DNA of 64,000 bases, from assembly GCF_036884655.1 (NCBI RefSeq), contig NC_088344.1, positions 33,728,501 to 33,792,500 on the forward strand, in the 5' to 3' direction. The translations under genes were made by a program, and so were the position numbers. This stretch comes from Musa acuminata AAA Group. Lineage: Eukaryota > Streptophyta > Magnoliopsida > Zingiberales > Musaceae. How positions within the stretch are numbered: the stretch's first letter is position 1; the number at the start of each line of letters is the position of its first letter. The notes below the pieces were generated by a model. That model was not told the origin of the DNA and ran no database searches. It saw only the letters and a list, made by a program, of their open reading frames with translations. Shown here in pieces: positions 23,220-36,000 of the stretch.

Positions 23220-24676
23220 GTCAGTTTCTTCTCACTTTTATATGGAGATCTAACAAAATAAGGTCTTTTTGCTAAAAGAAATGTTCTTTCTCACTTTCTT
23301 TTTCATTTTGGGATGTTGAAATTTCGTTTCATAGCTGGCGAGCGAAAAGATTCTTGTAAAGAATGTTTAGATGCAATCCCTCCTCTTATATCTACATATA
23401 TGCTTGAAATGTTTTGCTTCCTTACGCTGGTCGTGCCTTCATTGTGTTCAATCCCATTTGATGATCTGAATAGAAAGAGCCCTCTGCACCTGCGCTGTCG
23501 CCCAATCGAATCGCAAGCCCGCATCGCCTACGCCAGTATCCATCCTTCTCCGCCACTCCTCTACTGCGTCCTCTTGCTCCTCCTCCTCCTCCTCTTCCTT
23601 TGTCTTCTTCCTTGTTCCTCTTCTCCCCCTGCCCCAAATGGTTCCATGGTATCTATGTACCAGTGTACCGACACACAGTTTATTATATATTTTTTGAAGT
23701 GTATAATAATATTTTTCTCTTTGAAGGAAATATAAGATTTAGACATGTTCGCTGTGGTGCACCTACAATTTTCTCTGTAAGATTAGGAATAATCAACCAT
23801 CTGATTTTTTGGTTTTCGTTTTCTTTAGGTTTACCTCGAAATTGTTTTTAAGTGCTTCCCTTCTGCATACTTTCTGCTTCATAGAATATTGCCATCCTTT
23901 CTGGTAGATGGAAAAGAAACAGAAACTTTTAGCTTATCGACTTTAGGAAACACTCTCAATTATGCACTTGTAGGTTCATTGGATTTATCACAAGGCACCC
24001 TCTGAAGAGGAAAAAAGAAGATGAGGCAGCAATGTCTGTGGCATGTGCTGTGCACTTAGCAAATTTGAGGCTGGCTAAGTCTGAGCCTGCTTTCTTTAAT
24101 GCAATTTGCCCTTTATTTTTTTTTGCAATGCCGGGGAAGTGAGAAATCCGACAATAAACATCTGACCTTTTGCTCTTCCTTCGTCCTATTCATATCCCTA
24201 ACACCATCCAAAACCCAAAGTAAACAACAAAAGGTTTCTGTTTCTAAGCTTTTTTAACATCTGATATATTTGCCTGGAACTTGGGAACTTGTACGATAAT
24301 CTTCTCTATTATATTTGAAACGTACCCAGAAATTCATGGAATTTATGTTGACTAGGTGTCTACCACCCATAAATTGAGATGCACATATTCTTACACTTTT
24401 TGGAATGCTGTTGTTATAAATAATTATAGTTTGCCAAGTCCTGCTGCCTACATTACCTAGGAAGTGATATGTAATATGCCTTGCAATAAACAAATAGACT
24501 CAAGCATCAAATTGGTTAAGTTCCGTTCAATTTTGCCATTTTGATTTCTCCAGTTACTTATCTATATATCAAGTTGTGATTTCGGAAAACATGCTTATGA
24601 CGTTTAAAAAAATGTTGAAATCGCAGCAGATAATCAAATATACGTTATTACTTCTTTTGGTGATCACTAACTTCAG
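23220..24676 (+). other. Inferred 5' UTR intron of the FMC1-like gene
   Basis: It is bounded by GTCAGT and CTTCAG. It contains a CTC/TCC-rich tract (23,560-23,630) followed by GTACCAGTGTACCG near 23,656, which looks like a scrap of the GTACCG repeat family found elsewhere in the window. No coding sequence is recognised. Confidence 0.45.
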
Positions 24677-24699
24677 GACTCTCGTAGGATATCTTGGAT

Positions 24700-25396
24700 A
24701 TGGGATCTGAAGCTATACAAGCTGCAAAGGTGTATCGCAGTCTTCTCAAAGCTGTAAAGAAATATATTGGTAATGATGGCAGCAAAAGGCATTTCAGAAA
24801 TTACATCACTGAGGAGTTCCGAAAAAATGCTTCTGTGTCTGATCAGGCTACAGTTGAGAACAAAATCAAGCTGGCTCATGAGTACACTTTCCTACTGAAC
24901 AGTGTGCACCATCATAAGGTTAATTTTCAATTTTTCCTCTAAGTTGAAAATGCTTTCCCTTCCTAATTCCTTCTAGTCATTATATATGATTTACATGAAT
25001 CTTTCATATGCCTGAATTAGATGGATGAATTGGGATATGTTCCTTAGTAAATTTGTACTTTGAAGGTTCTAGGCAGGCGGATATTTGTTTATACATTAAT
25101 GGTGGCATGTACATGTTTGTTGATGTTGTAATATCATGTATGTTAACTTTTGCTTCTACATATTCTGCTGTTGAAGTTGTATTGGTTCTGCTAGTTTGTT
25201 ATTCCTATAGATCCTTAGTTCTGCTTTTATTTCCTCACATTTTTGAGAAACAAAATCTAATTTGTTGACGATGGTGGTTCAGGAATTGCTCTTTTCATAC
25301 AACATAGCTGTGGATCGATCAGATGAAATGAAGAAAGTATTGAATAAATCTGCTGCTAGTGTGGGTCTTCGGTTACCTGATGTTTATCAGCCTTGA
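24700..25396 (+). CDS. FMC1-like LYR-superfamily protein (mitochondrial ATP synthase assembly factor family)
   Basis: Two coding exons, 24,700-24,918 (73 codons, donor AAG|GTTAAT) and 25,283-25,396 (acceptor TTCAG), join in phase 0 to give 110 residues. The N-terminal helix YRSLLKAVKKYI carries a relaxed LYR-type motif, and FRNYITEEFRKNA is the usual second block of the fold. The C-terminus, SAASVGLRLPDVYQP, resembles the SAGLVGLKLP ending I recall for human FMC1. Proteins of this family act in the mitochondrial matrix, with an acyl carrier protein, in assembly of complex V or related complexes. The ATG at 24,700 is the first in frame after the acceptor. FMC1 assignment is an inference from the C-terminal motif; LYR superfamily membership is firmer. 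Confidence 0.82.
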
Positions 25397-27981
25397 TTGT
25401 TGGTTTTTTGATGTTTCTGGATATGCTGAGGATCTCTCAGTTGCCTTTAGATTAATCTAAAATAACATTCTCTCCCTTCGGCTATGTTGGCATTAACGAT
25501 TTCAGCCAATAAAGTGTCAACCATGGACATGGATGAGCATAAATATGGAGGACTTTTGTCAGTAGCATTTTTTTCTGTCCCACCAATTTCTGTATCCAAA
25601 TTCTTCAGTGTAGGCCTTATGTCCAAGTAAAGGCTGGTTGAGGGCAAATTAACGTGGTTAGCAACTGAAGCATTCTCAAGTCAAGCTTTGCAAAACTGTT
25701 AGATTTTGATTGCCGTATTTGAGATGATGATTCTATTGGCATTTGGTGTATGCAGGGTTTAAATAGGTTTTCCTTCTTACCAAGCTTGCCTTTTACCATT
25801 ATTGTTGTTGAATTGCACCAGATATTTGTAACTTCAAATTTACACTGAAACCCATTGTTGTTGAATTGCACCGGATATTTGTGACTTCAAATTTACACTG
25901 AAACCCTCTGTCTAACGAAACCATTACCATCTTTTTATTTTGAAATGTTGGAGATCTTGTAATGGAGTCATTTGAGTTGTGCACTTAGTATGTTATTCTC
26001 AGAACTGCTTGTTTGTGCTTCTTGTTTTGATATATTGATACATCATTTGATGCCCTGCTGACAAGTGTGCTGCTGTCCAATTCATTATCTTTAGATGGCA
26101 TGGAGTTACTGATTTCAAGGAAAAGAATTTGATTGCTGTTATGATCTTTTGATAGATTCTTCTGGGTGTTGATATAAGTGGAAGAAACATCCTGTCTGCA
26201 AGCATGATGGTAAATGCTGCATGAACATATGCATCGAGGAAAAGGTGGAGGGAAGGAGATCCCACCAATGTTGCAGAGATAATTGTACTGAGATCTCTCA
26301 AACAGTTGGTAAATGTCCACTATAATAACATCTTTGAATACCATATATTGTCCAACAGACACAATAGTTCATGATTATAGACAAATCACATATTTAGATG
26401 AGCATCTCTAGTGTCTTCTCCGACACTTGGATGTACTGCAGTCTGGTTTAGAGTTTCATATTTTAAATTTTGCTGCTGCTCAATTAGAAGAACAAAAAGT
26501 TGGATCTTCAGAACTGAATCAGAATGCACATATCTTAATCCTGCAAATGCAGATTCAAACGTTAGTGACACAGTAGCATATCTGTAATTAGATTGATTCG
26601 AAATCAAGTTCAAGTGCAAGTAAAAGAAACCAAACTATATATTTACTGATCTCAAGAGCCCACATGAAGCAATCAGGAAACTGGGTTTCCATAATTCTGA
26701 CACTAGTTTTGAGAATGTTGTAGGTTTCTTGGCAATGAGAATAACAATGTACAAAGTATCTTTTTTAAAGAAAATTCTCCCAAAAATACTCCGCTATATT
26801 GCATATCCTGAGTAGCTGATGAATTATGATATAAATGCAACATATCAACCGTCTGATAAGATGAATAGATGGTGTGGTTCAATTATTCATGCCAGGTATT
26901 CAGGTTTTGGTGCAGTCATTATTGTCAATCCTCTGAAACTACCTACTATATTAAAAGTTTGCAGTCATTTCCAAGATAAGGTTGTGAAATATGCAAAAAA
27001 ATGATTTTTCATCATGAATAATGGTCTGCATGTTGATGCTCATCCTTCTTCCCAACCAAGAAAAAAAGGTGAAGCTTTTATTTTCAGAAGAAAAAAGCCA
27101 TCTCACAAATTTGTTTGACAACAAGAACTCTCATTAAATGTGCCCTTTTATGTCTACTTTCCTAAAAACCATGGAGTCAATGAGTCAGAATGTAAAGATG
27201 TTCTAGCTTATTTGACTTTATTAATTTTACTTTTTACTATTAGCAGTCAAGGAAGTAGTAGCAATTCAAAAAAGGCCCTTTTCAAATCAATGCTGGTCAT
27301 GAAATAGGAATCAATTGTTTATTATACTTTCTAGTTGTCCACTTCATTTAGAGTTTCATCTCATGTTTGTTAGGCTTTCAAAGTCAAATAGCATAGCTAT
27401 ACAATCACTCAATTGTTATCTAGAGCTGAGTTTTTTTTTTTAATATTGTTTGCCTAATTAATGTTTATGACCACAGACCTACAAGTAAGATGTCACAAAG
27501 AAACACTTCTCCATGGTTTATTGGAGGCATTACATTGTAACTGGTGAGAGTATTATGTTACAAAATGTTACGATGCAAGACTGATAAAAAGTGATGATAT
27601 TGTCCTGAAATAACTGATAAAAAGTGATGCATCTCTAAAAAGGATAAGGAGTAAAACTTGCAAATGCACAAAAATCCTTCCTATATCTGTTTCAGCCAAC
27701 ATATGCTAAAAGCTTGTTGAGAGGATTTACACAGGGTAAGATCTGATTGCACACTAGATATAAGTTTGTGTTCTCCAAAGGCAGCTGCATTGGGTTCTAA
27801 AAGTTATTTCTATAAGAAATATAAATTGATTGAGCATCTAATATCTAACTCAAGAAGCATACTGTTTATAGTTACCAACTGAAGACATGAGCTTCTAACT
27901 GTATTCAATTAATTTTTCATGCCAAAACTTGAGCTGACAAAATTGAGATCCATAAAAAAGTATATAGAAGAAATTATCACC
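25397..27981. other. Convergent intergenic region
   Basis: The FMC1-like gene (+) and the S-acyltransferase (-) both end into this 2.6-kb stretch, so it should hold both 3' UTRs. It is AT-rich. Apart from a 53-bp tandem duplication I see no gene or mobile element with definable ends. Confidence 0.5.
25801..25906 (+). repeat. 53-bp tandem duplication, two copies
   Basis: Unit 1 (25,801-25,853) and unit 2 (25,854-25,906) differ at two positions that I can see (CACCAGATA/CACCGGATA and TGTAACT/TGTGACT). Both begin ATTGTTGTTGAATTGCACC and end ACACTGAAACCC. Confidence 0.95.
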
Positions 27982-30797
27982 TCATGTGGATCGCATGTCA
28001 ACATCCTCAACAGGAGTTACGACCATATTTGAGCAGCTATGCTTAATGACACTTTCATCTTTTACAGGTCCACCAACATCCTCACCTTTTGTTTCATCTG
28101 TAGGCATTCCATTTTCACCATCATAGCTTTCCATAGAATGTGTTGGTGCATGAAAAGAAGGATTCTGGGTGACAGGATAAACAGAAGGATCTAATGCATC
28201 ATTGCTACTGCAATCAAAATTCTGCTGTATGCTTGGAACAGACAAATTATCATCTATTGCAGGTTCTGTGCTGATTTCTATGTCAATATTCTCCGTCGGG
28301 CTTATGACATCTGCATCAATGTTTGGGGTATAAAATTCAACTTGTATTGTTTCTTCAGTCACCCATGATCGGAAATCATGCATTGAAGGTGGGATTTCTG
28401 ACAAAAATACATCACCGAAATTTCTCAAGAAACCCTTGTCATAGGGATTTTGTTTCTTGTCGTAGCGCCATCGGAAGTTCTCATTAGTCGTCTGCAGTAT
28501 CAATAGAAAACAGCTTTGGGTATCTTAGGACATAGTAGAAAGAATAGCAACAGAAAAAAATTGATTAGAGTTGTATATATAACTATAAAAATTTTGGAGT
28601 TTGATAAAACCAAGGCATCACAAGGAATTAACAAAGATTTCCAAGAATGCTTCACTTTTAAATAACTTAGTTCACCAAAATTACCAAACAATCATTTATC
28701 AACCTGCTTGCATCAAGAAAAATATTCAGGAGTGGAAGATTTACCTGATTTGTGCAGATTAGATAGAAGTGGAAAACAGTGAGACCACCAACAAACCACA
28801 CTACAATGAAGGTGTATACTATGAGCATAGGAGATAGCATCTCACATTTCATTGCCTTCCAAATGGTGTATTGGTGGTGATTCATTTCGGTAATAATGTT
28901 CAGCCACGAAAATGTGAAGACATATATGCAGAGAAATGTTGATGTGGATATAAAGAAGAAGAAGAACCTGTAGTTTCGCTGCAGGAAAATGTGACAAATG
29001 CTCAAAAGTAGGATCCAGATGTTTTATATTTAGTTATTTCTTGAAAAAAAGGTAAACGTCTTGAAAAAAAGGTAAATGCTGGTCATAATGGAATCATGCA
29101 AAGACACTATATCTGATGTCTGATATGAGGTCAAAACCCAATGCAGCTGTAACATCAAGAGGCAACAGTAAGATGGAAGAATTTGGAGTCTGTGAAAGAA
29201 ACTGTTGTTACAGTGACCTCAGTCTATAGTTGAGCCTTGTCATACAATTTGTTTTCATGGATGGCAGAGATGATTATAGGCAAAGTAAACAATAGCCAAA
29301 CAGTTGACATGGTCTATTGTTAATGATGGTCTACCATATGCATGAAGATGACATCATAGAATCAATGTATGAGTAAAACAAAGCCATGAAGTTGAGTTGG
29401 CAGACTACTGGTCATGGCGGTTAGCAAGATGAATGCAGAGAACATGAGTAATCAGGGTTTTTTGACAGCAGTTCTAGTGTCCATTATCTCCAACTTAGCT
29501 TACCTGTCCAATGCACTGACCAATCCATGGGCAATGGTGATCAAATTTATGCACACAGTTGTTGCAAACCGAGCAATGCGAAGCACGGGGTGGACGATAC
29601 AGCATGCATGTTTCACAGTATTTTACTTTGACAGCAAAACCATTCACGATTTCATCCTTCGTTCTAGCTCTAGGCAATTGCAACTGTGGGGTTCTTCCGT
29701 GGATCCATTCCATCGATGGAGTGTTGACATTAACTGATTCATCTGTTCCTGGTGGCCCTGTGTTTCTTGGCACGATACCTGGGTCTATGCTAGATGTCAT
29801 GAAGAGAAACACCAGATCCTGAATTGCCGATGGTAGATCAGAACTGATTTGTTGTCAAGATTTAAGCATAAAAAAGATTCATATATTGCTTACAGATATG
29901 GTGACAAAAAATGCCACCATCAGAATCGAAAGCCAAAGCATTGGACGATCAGGGTTCTCATCTGACTTCTCATCCTCATGGAGTTTTATGATGATCTGGC
30001 AACAGAATGTGATGGCTGGACCGACTATTAGAAGTGTTGATAGAAGTAATGAGGCTACATCTGGACCAAATATCAATCTGCCGCCAAAGAAGAACCTCTG
30101 AGGAAAATTAAGCAGGATTTGTCAACAAGAGCCTGCTGTGCCAGATTATTGACGTAAACAAACAGCATTATTTTCAGAGCAAGAATTAATTTGACCAATA
30201 ATTCAAGCACATACAAGTGAGTGCTACATGAAAAAGAATCTGTATCTACTTGGTCTTCTTAACTCTTCCTGCTCCTCAGCTAGCTATATATCATATTAAC
30301 AAGCTAATATTCTACATGTTACATACTCAATTTTTGGAACAGCATAATAAATCTAGTGTTTCTGCTCTGCAAATACTGATCGAAACACATGCAATCCTTT
30401 GTAGGCAATCTGTCAAATATCTAAGGTGCATAGTAATCAAAAGATGGGTTATTGCCTCAACCATCCCAGATGGCCGCAAGTTCAACCTAAACTCATCATT
30501 TGAGGTACGTAGACGATTATGATGGTACTATTTTCCTTCTCGTTGTTGTTGCTGCTCTTAGAAATTGCTATTACCCAGAACTAGATCGATTGGGGTCAGT
30601 CATTGTAGGCATCCTTAGAACAACATGATTACATCTATAGACAATTTCAAGGAGAAGAAATTAACATCTAATAACCCTACAAGGTACCGCAATCAGCTGA
30701 TCAGAAACCAAAAGTGTAAAAGGGAGAACTTTACGTTGTTTCCCTTCCAAACTTGGTACAGCCTCCTGCGGTTCGCTTGCTGCGCCGGCGTCGCCAT
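27982..30797 (-). CDS. DHHC-type protein S-acyltransferase (palmitoyltransferase)
   Basis: Five coding exons on the minus strand: 30,797-30,735, 30,097-29,894, 29,818-29,504, 28,978-28,745 and 28,491-27,982. All junctions are GT/AG and phase 0; the product is 441 residues. It attaches palmitate to cysteines of proteins at endomembranes or the plasma membrane. The N-terminus has YQVWKGNN, then GGRLIFGPD and two membrane segments. The cysteine-rich domain runs [16 protein letters not shown] to DHHCPW, with the catalytic cysteine at about residue 185. Two more membrane segments follow ([33 protein letters not shown]). The TTxE motif (TTNE) opens the last exon, followed by an acidic tail. Length and architecture fit the Arabidopsis PAT05-07 type. 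The start ATG (30,797) precedes the conserved YQVW block by 13 residues. Confidence 0.93.
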
Positions 30798-31690
30798 GGC
30801 AGAGATCTGATCCTTAGGTTAAGAACCTTCACAAAAATCCATTCTTTCTTAGGAGAATAGAAAGAACAAGAATGCCTATTTCTCCTCTTGTCTGTCCCCA
30901 TCCACACGACGTCCCTCCCTCGAATTCAACGAGGAGAGAACGTCACGTATCACTCGTCTCTCTTCCTTGACACAAGAAACAAGGCAAAGCAAGGGGAAGG
31001 GATTAAAGAAGGAGAAGCTGCTGTGTCTTTTGTGGAAACGCGTCGTCTCTGCGGCTACGACAGACCGCCCGACGGCAACATCAAGTAGCCGAAGTGCTCG
31101 TGGCGGGAAGCAGACTACGATTCCAACGAGAGATGTCGGCTTATCGGGTTTTGGATTTTCTTTCTGGATCCGATCCGTTTACATATTATATCGACATAAA
31201 TGAAAATAAGCCACCAAATTAACAATTCATTTATAGGTTATTATAATTAGAGATAAAAATCAAGAAAAAAAAATAGGGATTCTCTAACTTGGGACATAGA
31301 AAATCTATGTTCCTCCCATGATTAATTAGACTAAAAATTAAGTATTTTATTTTAATTATTAGCATTGAAACTTATGAATCCAATTATCGGATGAATAGTC
31401 TAATTGGAGTTAGACCCGGATCCAATAGCTACAGCAGTAGATGCTCTATCGCCTATGCTACTCATGTTGATCTACCCAATTCTCCTACATCTGACAACGC
31501 CGTTTGAGTTACCGTCGGCTTCACCTTGGTATGTGTCGACATGGTGCTGTTTTCGGGTGCCAATAAGCATCGGTTTCGCAATATCGGGTAGTATGGGGTG
31601 ATTTGAGCGGGTCCGCCCGAATCCGCAAGGGAGAGAATTTTGAGAGGGAAAATAAACTGCAATTTTGAGAATTTAATTAAAATTAAAATA
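30798..31690. promoter_or_regulatory. Divergent promoter region between the S-acyltransferase and GAMYB-like genes
   Basis: The two genes are transcribed away from each other from this roughly 0.9-kb spacer. Purine- or pyrimidine-rich leader-like sequence lies at both ends (30,800-31,100 and from 31,640). The middle (31,200-31,390) is AT-rich. No clear TATA box could be assigned to either side with confidence. Confidence 0.45.
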
Positions 31691-33091
31691 GGAAAAAGAG
31701 GGCGGTCGCTCGCTCGCTCGCCAGCTTGCTTGGCTGATGCTCCGATCTCCTTCTCGGCCTCGGTCTCTCGATCGATCCATCGATCTCCCCGGCTTTGACG
31801 CTTTATCTCCACGCGAATTCTTTGGATCCTGGGTGAATTCGGTATGCAAGATTCGAATTTTCTTCCGCCAATGATAATCCCCCCGTTGCGGCCGCCACCT
31901 GATCTTCTTACTCCTTATCCGCAATTTTTGCGAGATTCGAATTTTCTTTTCTTTGCCGCTCAAAAAGCAACGAGCTCCGATCGCCGTCTCTGGCGTTGGT
32001 GTGCAGGGGTTTAAATTCATTGGACATCAGCGGCTCGATGGGGCAAGCCATCGAGATTCTGCGATCCTGTTTTAAGAGATCCGAGCTCTCCGCTGATCGA
32101 GTGGCCTTCTGCTTGTCTGGTGATTTCTGGAGCAATGTAGTATGGAACGGGTTGTTTTTCTTGGAGATGTGTGCATTTGTGGATCCGTAGCATATAGTTT
32201 AAGATGGAAAGCGCGGATCTTTGAGTGCTTACAATAACTAATCAGCTCAGTTTCGAGTGGCTTGTTGGTCTTTCTGGCTACTGTTATCTTATTAGCTGTT
32301 ATCGAATAACCTGAAAGTCGTTTTCATTTGTTTCCTCAGTTTCAATACAATTATTACGTAGGTCTCCTTCATTTCTGTTCATTGTCGCTTTCAAATTTCG
32401 AGTTATCATTTAGTTTAACTGTCTGCCTCCTCTTGATTTCTTTGTGGAGTTTCAAGTTTCTAGGTTGAAACGGTCGCTCGTAGTAGAGACTAGTGTTCAT
32501 TTGTGGATCCGTAGCATCTAGTTTAAGATGGAAAGTAGGGACCTTTGAGTGCTTAATGCTTACAGTATCTAAGCTGCTCAGTTTCGAGTGGCTTGTTGAT
32601 GTTTCTGTGTTTCTTGCAACTGTTATCTTATTAGCTGTTATGGAATAATCTGAAAGTAATTTTTTTAGTTTCAAGACAATTATTACGTAGGTCTCCTTCA
32701 TTTCTGTTCATTGTCGCTTTCAAATTTTGAGTTATCGTTTAGTTTAACTGTCTGCATCCTCTTGATTTCTTCATGGAGTTTCAATTTTCTAGGTTGAAAC
32801 AGTTTCGTGTAGTAGAGACTAGTTGTGAAACTCTCAGGTTAGTCTTTCATTTCAATTCTTGGATCTATTAGATTTATGTCGAGTTTTGACTGAAGAAATA
32901 CCAAGTAAACTATAGCTTAGTATTATATGTTCAGTATTATATAAATTAGGTTAATTCTTTTGTGGTTTTCACCAGATTCTCACTTTTGGGAATCATCAAT
33001 ATCAATGATTTATCATCAGACACTTCAATTAAGTTATTCATTTTATATTATTGGATACTAAGGGCTCTGTGCTGGATCCAGGTTCTTGAAA
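31640..33091 (+). promoter_or_regulatory. 5' leader region of the GAMYB-like gene with probable UTR introns
   Basis: A CT-rich leader with GCTCGCTCGCTCGC (about 31,698-31,712) is followed by donor-like TTCG|GTATGC near 31,841, acceptor-like GTGTGCAG at about 32,006, and acceptor GGATCCAG at 33,081, ten nt before the ATG. An upstream ATG at 32,038 opens a frame of about 50 codons if that exon is retained. The exon-intron layout is inferred from splice-like motifs only. Confidence 0.4.
32170..32824 (+). repeat. Tandem duplication of about 325 bp, two copies
   Basis: Copy 1 (about 32,170-32,493) and copy 2 (about 32,494-32,824) share ATTTGTGGATCCGTAGCAT, AGTTTAAGATGGAAAG, CAATTATTACGTAGGTCTCC and GTAGTAGAGACTAGT in the same order. 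Divergence is moderate, so the duplication is not recent. It lies in the presumed 5' UTR intron of the GAMYB-like gene. Confidence 0.9.
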
Positions 33092-36000
33092 ATGAATCTT
33101 TTACCAACTAAGAGTGAAAAGGAACCGATTGCAGAGGACAATATATTTTCGCATTCAATTGATGAAGGTAGCAGAGAAAAATCAATAGGTAAAGATGGTC
33201 AGGTATTGAAGAAGGGACCTTGGACGTCTGCAGAGGATGCGATTTTGGTCGAATATGTTAAAAAGCATGGGGAGGGAAACTGGAATGCTGTTCAGAAGAA
33301 CTCAGGATTGTTTCGATGTGGTAAAAGTTGTCGGCTGCGGTGGGCTAATCATCTCAAACCAAATCTAAAGAAAGGTGCCTTTTCGATGGAAGAGGAGGAA
33401 ATGATCGTTCAACTTCATGCTAAAATAGGCAACAAATGGGCTAAGATGGCCACATTTGTAAGTGAGCTTTCTTCATATCATTTAACATGATTGGTAATGT
33501 GATTTTGTATATTGTTTTTCTCTTTCCTCTTCTCGTTTGAGTTATTGCTTTAGTTGGGGAAGGCTTATTAGCTAATCCCGTAGAAATATTGTGTTCCTTC
33601 TCCTTTTTAAACTTTTTTTACTAGGGCACCATGAGTCATAGTAATATAAAATGTTTGATATAGCATCTTGTTATAGTTGTCAAATGTTTTATTTACTATG
33701 TTTAAGTATGCATCGGAATTTTTTAATTATGGCAAAAGGTTTGGATTATAAAATTACATCACTATCTTATGAACACTTTTTATGGGTTTTAATAGAGATC
33801 TAACATCTGTTATATGTTTAATGTCACATCCAGTGTATATCAGGAAACATTAAGGATATATATAGGATGAAAGAATATAGATTTATTAATTTTTGGCTCA
33901 TGTTATAAATTATAATTTGCATTGACATATGCTTGATCCTGCATCAAATATACATCTAGTTGTCATGTACTTATAAAGGGCTAAAAAATAGATATAATAA
34001 TATGGTTAGCCTTTTCAGAAATATTACAGCTATGTTAATTATAGCTAAATTAATTTTGGTTATCTGTGTATAGTTAAGCAATATTACAACATGCGCTTTT
34101 CAGGAATTCATCATGGGCCTACTATATTCTTTGTTATTCAACCCTTGTCCTATCGAGGATACTAGAGTTTAAAAGGGTTGTAATGTAGACTTATGAAAAA
34201 GGTGGTTGGATAAGATGATGGACCTTGATCAATAACTTGTGGCTAGTTCTTTCGGCAATACATGATAGATCTAACTGGGTTGACATCTATATGTTGATAT
34301 GGGACATTTTAGTATTAACCCCTACTATTGATCATCAGTTTACTGTTTCTAGGAAAAAAGGTATCACTAACCACTTGATTCTATTTATGCAATGTAAGAA
34401 TATACAAAAATTGAATTCATTAGGCCGTAAGTAGTCATTGCTTTTAAAAGGTTAAAGAGTTCCACCCATAAGTAGCAAAGATTTTTGTGTTACTAGAATT
34501 CATGGGTATCAAGTTTTTAAGGGATAAGGAGATATTGACATGTATATTGCTTGATTTTCCTTGAATTTGGGTAGTATCAAGCAAGGTTCGCAATACCGTA
34601 CCGTACCGGAGTTTCGACCTGGGCTCGGTACCGGTACGGTATACCACTCGGTACACCCAGGTGTACCGAGCGGTATATTCAGGCGTGCCGAGACTGTAGC
34701 AGTGCTACAATACTACATTACTGTTACAGTACTGCTACAGTACTGCTACAGTGTCGGGACGGTAATATATGGTCCACGTACCGAAAGTTTGGCGGACCGG
34801 TACGTACCGCCCGTACCGGGCGGTACGGACCGGTACTGCAAACCATGGTATCAAGGATTTAAAATTTTTAGCTAAAAGAAAAGGAATGAGCTGAGCTCAT
34901 GAGCAAGTCTATATAGTATCAGGAGTCTTATCTTGGATTTACTTTCTTGCGACCTCTTTTTAGATCAGCTTCTTTTGGGAATTTGGTGAAAGAGAGGTCT
35001 CCTCTCTAAATGAGAGTTTTGGAGGCATCTTGGTCCTCTTTATCTAGTACCTTTGAAAGGAAACAAACAATATACTATTCAAGGGTCTATATTGCAACCT
35101 AAATTTAGTTCAAACTATGCTGTCAATTGGATCTTAGGATTTTAAGTTCTTATCACAGTTTTTCATGTCTCAACCTATGATAAAGATCACTCATTTGACC
35201 TCTTGGATCTTTCTTATTCTACAATTTTTTTTCAGTGTATATCGGGAAACATTGAGGATCTATACAGGATGAAAGAATTTAGATTTATTAACTTTTGGCT
35301 TATGTTATAAATTATAATATGCATTGGCATATGATTGATCCTGCATCAAATGTATATCTAGTTGTCATATACTTATAAAGGACTAAAAAATAGAGATAAT
35401 AACATGGTTAGCCTTTTCAGAAATATTGTAGCTATGTTAATTGTAGCTAAGTTAATTTTGGTTATCTATGTATAGTTAAGCAATATTGCAGCTTGTTCTT
35501 TTCAGGAATTTATCATGGGCCTACTTTGTGTTTGTTATTCAACACTTATCCTATCGAGGATACTAGGGTTTAAAAGGGTTGCAATAAAGGCTAGTGAAAA
35601 AGGTGGTTGGATAAGATGATGGACCCTGATCAATAACTTGTGGCTAGTTCTTTCAGTAATAAATGATAGATCTAACTTGGTTGACATCTATATATTGATA
35701 TGGGACATCTTAGTGTTAACCCCTACTATTGATCATCAGTTGATTGTTTCCAGGAAAAAAGGTGGCACCAGCCACCTGATTCTATTCATGCAATGTAAAG
35801 AATATTAAAAAATTAAATTCTTTGGGCCATAAGTAGTCATTGCCTTTAAAAGTCTAAAGGAATTCCATCCGTAAGTGACAAAGATTTTCGTGTCACTAGG
35901 ATTCTTGGGTATCAAGTTTTTAGGAGATAAGGAGATATTCACGTGTATATTGCTTGATTTTTCTGAATTTCAATTGTATCAGGGATTTTAAATTTTTAGC

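Noticed and set aside
23313..23735. 140-codon plus-strand frame in the FMC1-like leader intron
   Set aside because: Dominated by a CTC/TCC simple repeat, with no domain and no splice support.
34561..34875. 104-codon plus-strand frame
   Set aside because: It crosses both ends of the GTACCG element; the frame is absent from uninterrupted array units.
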